Below are positions 21,648 to 30,400 of a stretch of DNA of 33,460 bases, one piece after another. The DNA is from Elusimicrobia bacterium GWC2_61_19 (GTDB taxonomy: Bacteria; Elusimicrobiota; Elusimicrobia; Elusimicrobiales; UBA9959). The translations under genes were made by a program, and so were the position numbers. The stretch lies in assembly GCA_001799795.1 (NCBI GenBank), contig MGUD01000001.1, forward strand, positions 12,558 through 46,017. The letters run 5' to 3'. The notes under the pieces were generated by a model, which ran no database searches, was not told the DNA's origin, and saw only the letters and a list, made by a program, of their open reading frames with translations. Every line of letters begins with the position of its first letter. Positions within the stretch are counted from its first letter, which is position 1.

Positions 21648-22508
21648 ATGAAGCCCTTTTGGAAGAACTCGGCCGCGGTCTCCGCCAGGCTGGCCGCCGC
21701 GCCCGGTCTGCTGGTAACGCTGGACTTCGACGGCACGCTGGCCGCGCTGGCGGAAACACCCGGGCAGGCCCGGCTCGAGCCGGAGTTCCGCGCCGCCCTG
21801 AAGGAACTGGCGGCGGCGCCCGGGGTTTGCGTTTTCATTCTCAGCGGGCGCGCTCTGCCCGGCGTGCGCCACCTGGTCGGCCTGCGCGGCCTTTACTACG
21901 GCGGCAACCACGGGATAGAGATAAAAGGCCCCGGCTTCGCCTGGTGCGACGCCGGCGCGCTGAAAACGCGCGGCCGGGTGGCAGGGATCGTCGCCGACAT
22001 GCAGGAAAGATTCCCGCCGGGCACGGGGGTGCTGGTGGAGAATAAGTTGTTTTCGGCCAGCGTCCATTACCGCAACCTTAAACCGGCCTTTAAGCACGGC
22101 TTTTTCAACCGGATGAGGAGTCTGATGGCCACCCGCGGCGCAGGCCTGCATTGGCGCGGCGGCCATAAGGTCTTCGAACTGCTGCCCCGGGGGGCCGCCC
22201 ACAAAGGTGACGCGGTAGGCCTGCTGGCAAAGCACCTGGGGGCCCCTTTGGGGATCGCCGTCGGGGACGACCTTACCGACGAGGATATGTTCAAGGCGCT
22301 CGCAGGGCGCGGGCTAACGGTCAGGGTGGGCCGGAAAGCCGGCTCAAAAGCCGGGTATTTCCTGTCCGGCCAGGGAGAAGTGCTGCGCCTGCTGCGCTTT
22401 ATCGCGGCGGCAAGGGACCGGGGGGGGAATGAGACCGACAGTTGTGGAGCCATTCAGATTCTGCACGCGCCTCACGCTCACGGAAGTAACCGGGCGCAAG
22501 GCGTTTAA
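21648..22508 (+). CDS. otsB: Trehalose-6-phosphate phosphatase, with an aberrant C-terminal end
   Basis: 286 residues. It removes phosphate from trehalose-6-phosphate, completing the OtsA/OtsB route. HAD phosphatase motifs: LDFDGTLAAL (nucleophile D26, acid D28), FILSGRALP, GNHGIEIKGPG, the cap domain, HKGDAVGLL and GDDLTDEDMF. The recognisable family sequence ends at about LRLLRFIAAARD near residue 257. A run of eight G (22420-22427) follows, and the last 26 or so residues are an unrelated tail read out of frame over the next gene, overlapping it by 80 bases. With nine G the gene would stop at TGA 22430-22432, making a standard ATGA overlap with the next start. The given sequence may therefore carry an indel, or the tract may vary. 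The essential domain is complete in either form. Confidence 0.92.
   Translation: MKPFWKNSAAVSARLAAAPGLLVTLDFDGTLAALAETPGQARLEPEFRAALKELAAAPGVCVFILSGRALPGVRHLVGLRGLYYGGNHGIEIKGPGFAWCDAGALKTRGRVAGIVADMQERFPPGTGVLVENKLFSASVHYRNLKPAFKHGFFNRMRSLMATRGAGLHWRGGHKVFELLPRGAAHKGDAVGLLAKHLGAPLGIAVGDDLTDEDMFKALAGRGLTVRVGRKAGSKAGYFLSGQGEVLRLLRFIAAARDRGGNETDSCGAIQILHAPHAHGSNRAQGV
22420..22427 (+). repeat. G8 homopolymer at the otsB/DUF5752 junction
   Basis: Eight consecutive G sit at the end of the conserved otsB region, one base before the next gene's ATG at 22429. One more G would put otsB in frame with a TGA overlapping that ATG. Tracts of this kind are prone to sequencing indels, replication slippage and transcriptional slippage. 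Confidence 0.9.
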
Positions 22509-23103
22509 CATAACCGAACTGCTTGACGGTATCAAGACGGCCGACGACGCCGTTATCTACCACCATACGCACCGGTTTATCAAGCAATCGCATCACCTGG
22601 TGCCGGAAGGCGCCAACGACTTCGCCTACTGGGTGACCAACACGGTGCAGGCGGACCGTCTGGGCGAGGAGCTCACCTCGATAGATATCGTGCGGTATAA
22701 TTCCCTGGCGGATATCCGCAGCGCCTTCGTGGAAATGCTGGAGCGCCACCTCTCCGAAAATCCCGGGCCGCAGCGCACCGTGGCCCCGGGCCGGGAATTC
22801 CATTTTATGCGCGCCATAAGGTTCTCGCTCCCCACCGACTGCGCGGCCGCGGATTACGCCTCCTTCATAGAGTGCCTGAAGAATGTAAGCGTCTCCAGTC
22901 TTTACCTGCACGTCTTCGAGGCCCGGCTCCGGCCTCCCTACGGCGTGGACGACTTTTCGCATTGGTTCAAGACCAATTTTGACGACGACAAGGTAGGCCG
23001 GGAGATCTCCCGCCTGGACCCTTATTCCTACACGCTCGAAAGCCTGAGGCAGAGAATAATCCGCGTTATAGAGCGCCGCCTCGCGGAGGTTAAGAATGCC
23101 TAA
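22429..23103 (+). CDS. DUF5752-like protein of the trehalose operon, function unknown
   Basis: 224 residues, soluble, no signal peptide. It looks like the DUF5752 family: an N-terminal EPFRFCTRLTL strand, GRKAFNITELLDGIK, the histidine-rich YHHTHRFIKQSHHL, DFAYWVTNTV and LTSIDIVRYNSLADIRSAF. The second half repeats similar themes (HFMRAIRF, SLYLHVFEARLRPP, DDFSHWFKTNF, EISRLDPYSYTLESLR), which suggests two related halves: a 'd(F)s.W' plus 'l..ldpy.y.leslR' pattern occurs in both. The family has, to my knowledge, no proven role but tends to be found beside trehalose and other glycosyltransferase genes. It begins inside the long-tail form of otsB and ends 8 bases into treT, with the treT ribosome binding site (GCGGAGG) inside it, so it is tightly coupled to both. 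Confidence 0.82.
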   Translation: MRPTVVEPFRFCTRLTLTEVTGRKAFNITELLDGIKTADDAVIYHHTHRFIKQSHHLVPEGANDFAYWVTNTVQADRLGEELTSIDIVRYNSLADIRSAFVEMLERHLSENPGPQRTVAPGREFHFMRAIRFSLPTDCAAADYASFIECLKNVSVSSLYLHVFEARLRPPYGVDDFSHWFKTNFDDDKVGREISRLDPYSYTLESLRQRIIRVIERRLAEVKNA

Positions 23104-24316
23104 GATAGAAGAATACGCGCCCGCGGCGGGCCGCAGCGCCATAGAAGAGCTGAAGATTATAGCCGCCCGGCTTAAAGGCAAGACCATCCTCAACGTCAAC
23201 TCCACGGCGGTAGGGGGCGGCGTGGCGGAGATACTCAGCCGCATGCTGCCCATGATGACGGAACTGGGCATAAAGCCGCGCTGGGAGCTTATCAAGGGCG
23301 GCGAGGATTTCTACGCCGTCACCAAGAAGTTCCATAACGCGCTGCACGGCACGCGCCAGGAACTGACCCCGGCCGATTTCCAGCTTTACCGCGACACGCT
23401 GAAGGCGAACATGGAGACCATCGACCTGGACGCGGACATAGCGCTGATCCACGACCCGCAGCCGGCCGGGCTGATAGATAAGAAACCGGCCGGGGCCAGG
23501 TGGGTCTGGCGCTGTCATATCGACCTTTCCAACCGCCAGTCCGACGTCTGGGACTTCCTGCACGGCTACGTGTCCCGCTACGACGCCGCGGTAATTTCAG
23601 CTCCGTCCTTCTCGCAGACGCTGCCTATAAAACAGTTCCAGGTACCGCCGTCCATCGACCCGCTGGCCGACAAGAACAAAGAGTTGTCCGACGCCGAGGT
23701 CTCTGATATAATGCGGCGGCTTGAGATCCCCCTGGATAAGCCGCTGATAACGCAGGTATCGCGTTTCGACAGGCTGAAAGACCCGCTGGGCGTGATAGAG
23801 GCGTTCAAAAAGATACAGCCTTACGTTACCGCCAGGCTGCTGCTGGTGGGCGGCAGCGCCGACGACGACCCCGAAGGTTCCCAAGTGCTGGCGGAAGTCC
23901 GCACGGCGGCCGAAGGCAACCCGGACATAATGGTGCTCTGCCTGCCCCCGACCAGCAATATCGAAATAAACGCCATACAGCGCGCCTCCACGATAATATT
24001 ACAGAAGTCGCTTAAGGAAGGTTTTGGTCTGACGGTTTCGGAAGCGCTGTGGAAAGGCAAGCCGGTGATAGCCGGCGCGGTGGGGGGCATCCCGTTACAG
24101 ATAACCCACAAATATTCGGGGATACTGACGCGCACTGTCGACGGTACCGCTTACTGGATGAAACGGCTGCTGCACGAACCGGCCTTTGCCGGGAAACTCG
24201 GCGAGAACGGCCGCGAGCACGTGCGCGAGAATTTCCTGCTGACCCGCCACCTGCGCGACTACCTGCTGCTCGCGCTCTACCTGGAAAGCGGCAAGCGGGA
24301 CTTTATCCACCTGTAA
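23096..24316 (+). CDS. treT: TreT-type trehalose synthase (GT4 glycosyltransferase)
   Basis: 406 residues, the size of TreT enzymes, which make trehalose directly from NDP-glucose and free glucose, reversibly in some organisms. The N-terminal part has ILNVNSTAVGGGVAEILSRM and the following LPMMTELGIKPRWELIKGGEDF, typical of TreT and related trehalose phosphorylases. The C-terminal Rossmann half has ITQVSRFDRLKDPLGVIEAF, LLLVGGSADDDPEG, and the EX7E-type LKEGFGLTVSEALWKGKPVI (retaining GT4 donor site). ATG at 23096 overlaps the previous gene by 8 bases. With otsA and otsB in the same operon the cell has two distinct trehalose routes. A trehalose phosphorylase activity is the main alternative. 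Confidence 0.9.
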   Translation: MPKIEEYAPAAGRSAIEELKIIAARLKGKTILNVNSTAVGGGVAEILSRMLPMMTELGIKPRWELIKGGEDFYAVTKKFHNALHGTRQELTPADFQLYRDTLKANMETIDLDADIALIHDPQPAGLIDKKPAGARWVWRCHIDLSNRQSDVWDFLHGYVSRYDAAVISAPSFSQTLPIKQFQVPPSIDPLADKNKELSDAEVSDIMRRLEIPLDKPLITQVSRFDRLKDPLGVIEAFKKIQPYVTARLLLVGGSADDDPEGSQVLAEVRTAAEGNPDIMVLCLPPTSNIEINAIQRASTIILQKSLKEGFGLTVSEALWKGKPVIAGAVGGIPLQITHKYSGILTRTVDGTAYWMKRLLHEPAFAGKLGENGREHVRENFLLTRHLRDYLLLALYLESGKRDFIHL

Positions 24317-24363
24317 ACATCCCGCGCCCTTTGCCCGGCGGATCGAGCCCTGTTCCTCCGTTA

Positions 24364-24383
24364 ACTCTATGGTAGAATAGAGT
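24364..24383 (+). promoter_or_regulatory. ndvB promoter -10 region with an overlapping inverted repeat
   Basis: TGGTAGAAT (24370-24378) fits an extended -10 element. It lies inside a perfect inverted repeat, ACTCTAT (24364-24370) and ATAGAGT (24377-24383), with a 6-base spacer, which could be an operator. The -35 region is poor. The ndvB start codon is 37 bases downstream, behind a CCGGAG ribosome binding site. Confidence 0.5.
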
Positions 24384-24419
24384 AGTTCATGGCCCCCCCG
24401 CGCAGCCGGAGATTACTCG

Positions 24420-27400
24420 ATGTTTCTGCGATTTATTAAACACGGCCTTCCGGCCTTAAAGAAGCGTCTGGCCCGGCTCCTTCCGGCCGCCGAAATAGCC
24501 GACGAACAGCCCCTCAGGGCCGAGCTTTTCAATATCGACCAGTTCAAGCTGCACGCCGCCGGCATGGCCGCCAGGCACAGCGTAAGCTTTAAAAGGGGCA
24601 GGGAAAAGCTGCTGTCCCGCCTCAGGGAGAACGAGGGGATAATCCTCAGGGCTTATAAACTGCTCAACCAGTCCGGCAGCGACAAGAGAAGGATCTCTCC
24701 CGCCGGCGACTGGCTGCTGGATAATTACTATCTTATCGAGGAGCAGATACGCCTGGCGCAGAAATTCCTGCCGAAAGGCTACAGCAGGGAATTGCCGAAT
24801 CTGACCGGGGGCCCGCTGGCCGGCTATCCCAGGGTTTACGACATCGCCATGGAAATAGTTTCCCACGGCGACGGACGGCTGGATATAAAAGGCCTTGCCG
24901 GTTTCGTGTCCGCTTATCAGGAGATAAAACACCTGAAATTGGGTGAATTGTGGGCCGTCCCCATAATGATACGCCTGGCCCTGATAGAAAATCTCAGGCG
25001 CATCGCTTCCCGCCTTATCGTGGCACAACTCGACCGCGACGCCGCCGATTACCGCGCCAACAGGATCCTGGAGGTGCTGGCCAAGGACACCAGCGGCGTG
25101 ATCCTGGAGATAGCGTCGATGGCGAAGCTCGATCTGCCGATGTCGGATTCTTTCGTGGCCGAGTTCGTAAGACAGCTGCACGGGCAAAGCCCCGCTTTCA
25201 ACCTCCCTATCGTCTGGCTGGAAAAGAAACTGGCCGAGAACGGCAAGACCATCGAGCGGCTCATCCAGTCGGCCACCCGCAAACAGGCGGCAAGCCAGGT
25301 CTCGATCTCAAATACCATAGAGAGTCTGCGCTTCCTGGAAGTTACAGATTGGCACGACTTCGTGGAAAACCTGAGCGTCGCGGAAAAGGAACTGCGGAGG
25401 GACCCCTCCGGTCATTACGTCCGGATGTCTTTCGCCACGCGCGACAGCTACCGTCACGCGGTGGAAGACCTGGCGCTGCGCAGCCGGCAGGAGGAAGAGG
25501 TGGTGGCGGCGCGGGTGGTGCGGGCGGCTCAGGCTAAAGCCTCCGAAGGCCGCGGCGCGGCGGCGCACATCGGTTACTACCTCGTCGACAAGGGGTTGCC
25601 GGAGTTCTGCCGCTCCCTCGGGCTCCGGCTGCGGTTCGGGGATTATCTGGCGGCAAAAAGGACTTCGCCGGTCCTTATCGCCTACACGGGTTCCATTTTC
25701 ATTTTCACGCTCGCCGCCGCGGCGGGCGTCCTCCTGCTGGCCTGGGAACACGGGCTCAGGGGCTGGCCGTGGTTCGCCGCGTTCGGGGTCCCGCTCCTTT
25801 TTCTCACCAGCCAGGCGGCTATCAGCTTGGTTAACTGGTTCTTCACGCGCAGCGTGGAGCCCAAAAAACTGCCCAGGATGGATTTTTCGGAGGGGATCCC
25901 CGCGCACGCGCATACACTTACGGCGATCCCGACCATGCTGACCGGGAGCGGGGCCGTAGAAGCCCTTATCGAGGGCATCGAGGTCTGCTACCTGGGCAAT
26001 ATCGACGCCAATGTGGAGTTCGCGCTGCTGACGGATTTTTGCGACGCCGACCGGGAGACCATGCCCGGCGACGCGCAACTGCTGGCGCAGGCCTGCGAGG
26101 GCATAGAGAGGCTGAATAATAAATACCGCGCGCATAAAGAAAATACCTTTTATCTGTTCCACAGGCCGCGCCGGTGGAATGACAGGGAAAAGATCTGGAT
26201 GGGCTACGAGCGCAAGAGGGGGAAGCTTTCAGACCTGAACGCCCTGCTCCGCGGGAGGGGGCAAGACCGGTTCAGCACTATCGTCGGTGACCCGGAGCGG
26301 CTGCGGGACGTGAAATACGTGATAACCCTGGATACGGACACCCGGATGCCCAGGGACGCGGCGAGGGACCTGGCGGGGATAATAGACCACCCTCTGAACC
26401 GGCCGGTATACGACGAGAAGAAGCGCCGCGTCGTCTCCGGGTACGGTATCCTGCAGCCCAGGGTGGACCTCGGCTACCCCGGCGACAATCCCTCCCTGTT
26501 CATTAGGATCTTCGGGGGCGAGGCCGGCATAGACCCGTATACGAAGACGGTGTCGGACATCTACCAGGACCTTTTTCACGAAGGCTCGTTCATCGGCAAG
26601 GGGCTTTATGACGTGGACGCCTTTGAAAGGTGCCTCGGCGGGCGCTGGCCGGAGAACCTGGTGCTGAGCCACGACCTGCTGGAAGGCTGCTACGCCCGGT
26701 CCGCCCTGGTCACCGACGTGCAGCTGTACGAAAAATATCCCTCCGGCTACCTTGCGGACGCCAACCGCCGGCACCGCTGGATCCGCGGCGACTGGCAGAT
26801 CTCCGGCTGGCTGCTGCCTTTCGTCCCCGGGCCCGGGCGGCGGGAAAAAAACCCGCTCTCCTTTCTGTCCAAATGGAAGATCTTGGACAACCTGCGGCGC
26901 AGCGCGGTTCCAGCCGCCGCCGCGCTGCTGCTGTTCTCCGGCCTGGTCTATTTCGAACACCAGTGGTTCTGGCCCGCGGTAGTCATGGTTATATACGGGT
27001 TCCCCTCGCTGTTCTTCTCGTTCGTGGAGACGGCGGCTAAAAGCCGGGATATCACGCCGAAGGCCCACTTTACTTCGGCGGTTTATTCGCTGGGCCTGCG
27101 CGGCGTTCAGTTCGGCCTCTCGCTCGCGTTCCTGGTGCACGAGGCCTTCTACGGCCTTCACGCCATCGCCGTAACGTTCTGGCGCATGCTGCTTTCGCGC
27201 CGCCGCCTGCTGGAATGGCGGACCTCGGGAGAAGCGGAGCAGCAGTCAGCCAGGAGCGTGCCGGAGTATGCCAAAGGCATGCCCTCCGGTCCCCTGGCCG
27301 CGCTTTCTTTTGTGGCCTTGCTGAGCGCCGCGGGCAGGCGGCCGGACGCCCTGACCGCGGTATTCTGCGGGCTGTGGCTGCTGTCCCCGGCCATCGCCTA

Positions 27401-30400
27401 CTTCATAAGCCGGCCGCTTTTCTCCCGTAAGGCCGCCCTGTCCGGCGCCCGGACCATGTTTCTCCGGAGCCTGGCGCGCAAGACCTGGGGCTTTTTCGAG
27501 ACCTTCGTGACCGAGCGGGATAACTGGCTGCCGCCGGATAATTTTCAGGAGGAGTTCCTCGGCGTAGTGGCCCACAGGACTTCCCCCACGAATATGGGCC
27601 TCTCGCTGCTGTCCAACCTGGCGGCTTACGATTTCGGTTACGTCTCCATGGGGGCGCTGTTCAACAGGACCGAGAAAACGCTTAAAACTATGAGCGGTAT
27701 GGAAAAATACCGGGGCCATTTTTACAACTGGTACGATACGGAATCCCTGAGGCCCCTGAAGCCGCTTTATATCTCTTCGGTAGACAGCGGGAACATGGCC
27801 GGGCACCTGCTGGTATTGCGCTCTGGCCTGCTGGAGATGGCTGGCGGCAAGGTAGTCTCGCCAAAAGTATTCGACGGCCTGGCGGATACCCTGTCCGTGC
27901 TGCAGGAATGCGCCGCCGAGCTGGAGAGAAGCAAAATAAGCGGCGCGGGGGCGGCCGCGCGGAAATTAGCGGATCAGGCGGCGCAGCTCGGGAAAAAATT
28001 AAAGCCCGCTCCGGATTCGGCCGCGGAAATGCACGCGCTGCTGCGCCGGCTGTCGGCGGAAAGTTCCCGGACGCTTTCCGGGCTCGAAGGAAAGCACTTC
28101 GACCGGACCAGGAAGTGGCTGGGCGCTTTTGAGCGGCAGTGCTATGACTGGCTCGAGGACATGGCGTTTATCGCGCCGTGGCTGCTGCTGCCACCGGAGA
28201 TCCCCGGCATGTGGGACAGGGGGGACGAGGGACAGCGGTCCCGGCTCTCCGGGCTGCGCCGGGAATTGCAGCGCCTGGACACCATCCCCTCCCTCTCCCA
28301 GGCGGCCAGGCTTGAACAGAAGCTTTTTCCGCTGATCGACGGGATAACCGCCAATTTAGGTTCTTCAGGCCCCGACGCCGCCAGGGAAAGGGACTGGCTC
28401 GCCCGGCTGAGGGCCGCGGTAAAAGAGACGGGGGACAGGGCGAGCGAAAGGATAGCCGCCATAGAGTCCATGGCGCTGCGCTGCGGCGAGCTGTCCGCGG
28501 TGGAATTCGAATTCCTGTACGACAAGGGCGCGCACCTCCTTTCTATAGGTTATAACGTCTCCGAGCGCAGGGTGGACCCGGGCTGCTACGACCTCCTGGC
28601 GTCCGAATCCCGGCTCTGCAGTTTCGTGGCCATCGCCCAGGGAAAGCTTCCTCAGAAACACTGGTTCATGCTCGGCCGTCTGCTTTCCAAGTACGGCGGC
28701 GACCCGGTGCTGGTGTCGTGGGGCGGGTCGATGTTCGAATACCTCATGCCCCTGCTGGTAATGCCGGTCTATGAAGGCACCCTGCTGGAGCTGACCTACA
28801 AAGCGATGATCGCGTGCCAGATAAAATACGCTTCCGATAATAATATCCCGTGGGGCATGTCCGAATCCGGCTATAACAAGCTGGACGCCGCACTGGCGTA
28901 CCAGTACCGCTCTTTCGGCGTCCCGGACATCGGCTTTAAACGGGGGCTTTCCGAAGACCTGGTCGTGGCGCCTTACGCCGCCGCCCTGGCCCTCATGGTG
29001 GAGCCGGCCAAGGCCTGCGCCAATCTGGAGCGCCTCGGCGCGGAAGGTTTCCAGGGGGAATACGGGTTTTACGAGGCGGTGGATTATACCCCCTCGCGGG
29101 CGGACCACGACGGCCTCCGCGCCGTGGTCAGGTCCTACATGGCGCATCACCAGGGCATGAGCCTGCTGTCCCTGGCTTATGTGCTGCAGGACAGGCCCAT
29201 GCAGAGGCGCTTCCTGGCCGACCCGATGTTCAAGGCCACGGAACTGCTGCTGCAGGAAAGGGTCCCGAAGGCCGTGCCGTTCCTTTACGATACCGAGGTC
29301 ACCGGGCTGCTCAGGAAGACCGAGGAGAGCGACGCCCTTTCGCGCGTTTTCACCACGCCCGACACCCCGGCGCCCGAAACGCACCTTCTCTCCAACGGCA
29401 GCTATAACCTGATGGTGACCAATTCCGGGGCGGGCTACACCCGCTGGAAGGATGTTGCGGTAACGCGGTGGCATGAGGACGCCGTGCTCGAGGGCGAGGG
29501 CACTTTCATCTACCTGCGCGATACCGTGAGCGGGGAGTTCTGGTCTTCGACGTACCAGCCGACCCTGAAAAGATCCGCTAAGTACGAAGCCATCTTCTCG
29601 CGGTCCCGGGCCGAGTACCGGCGCAGGGACCACAAGATCGACGTGCATACCGAGATAGCGGTTTCGCCCGAGGACAACATCGACCTGCGCAGGATAAATA
29701 TCCGGAACCTTTCGCGCGAGACCAGGGTCATAGAGCTGACCAGTTACGCCGAAGTGGTCCTGAACGCGCCGGCGGCGGACCTGTTCCACCGGGCTTTCAG
29801 CAATCTTTTCGTGCAGACGGAAATAGTCAGGTCCCACCAGGCGATAATCTGCAGCAGGCGGCCGCGGTCCGAAAAGGAGAAATTCCCTTTCCTGGCGCAT
29901 TTCATGGCCGTGCACGGCAACGCCGTAGTCGGCGCCGCCTACGAGACCGACCGCGACAAATTCATCGGCCGGGGCAACACCCTCGCCGCCCCCGCCGCCA
30001 TGCATGGCGGGAGTCTTTCCGACAGCGAAGGCCCGGTGCTCGATCCCATAGTTTCCATCCGCTGCACGATCAGGCTCCAGCCCGGCGAAGAGGCGGTGAT
30101 CGATTATGTCACCGGCGTAAGCGACAGCCGGGCCGCCGCCATGACGCTTATAGAAAAGTACCGGGACCGCAACCTGGCCGACAGGGTTTTCGACCTGGCC
30201 TGGACGCACGGCCAGGTGGCGCTGCAGCAGATCAACGCCACGGAATCCGACGCCCAGGTGTACGGCCGCCTGGCCAGCGCCATCATTTACGCCAACCCCG
30301 AGTGGCGGGCGCACGCCAGCGTTCTGCGGCAGAACCGGAGGGGCCAGACCGACCTGTGGGGCTACGGCATTTCGGGTGACCTGCCTATAGTGCTTGTCCG

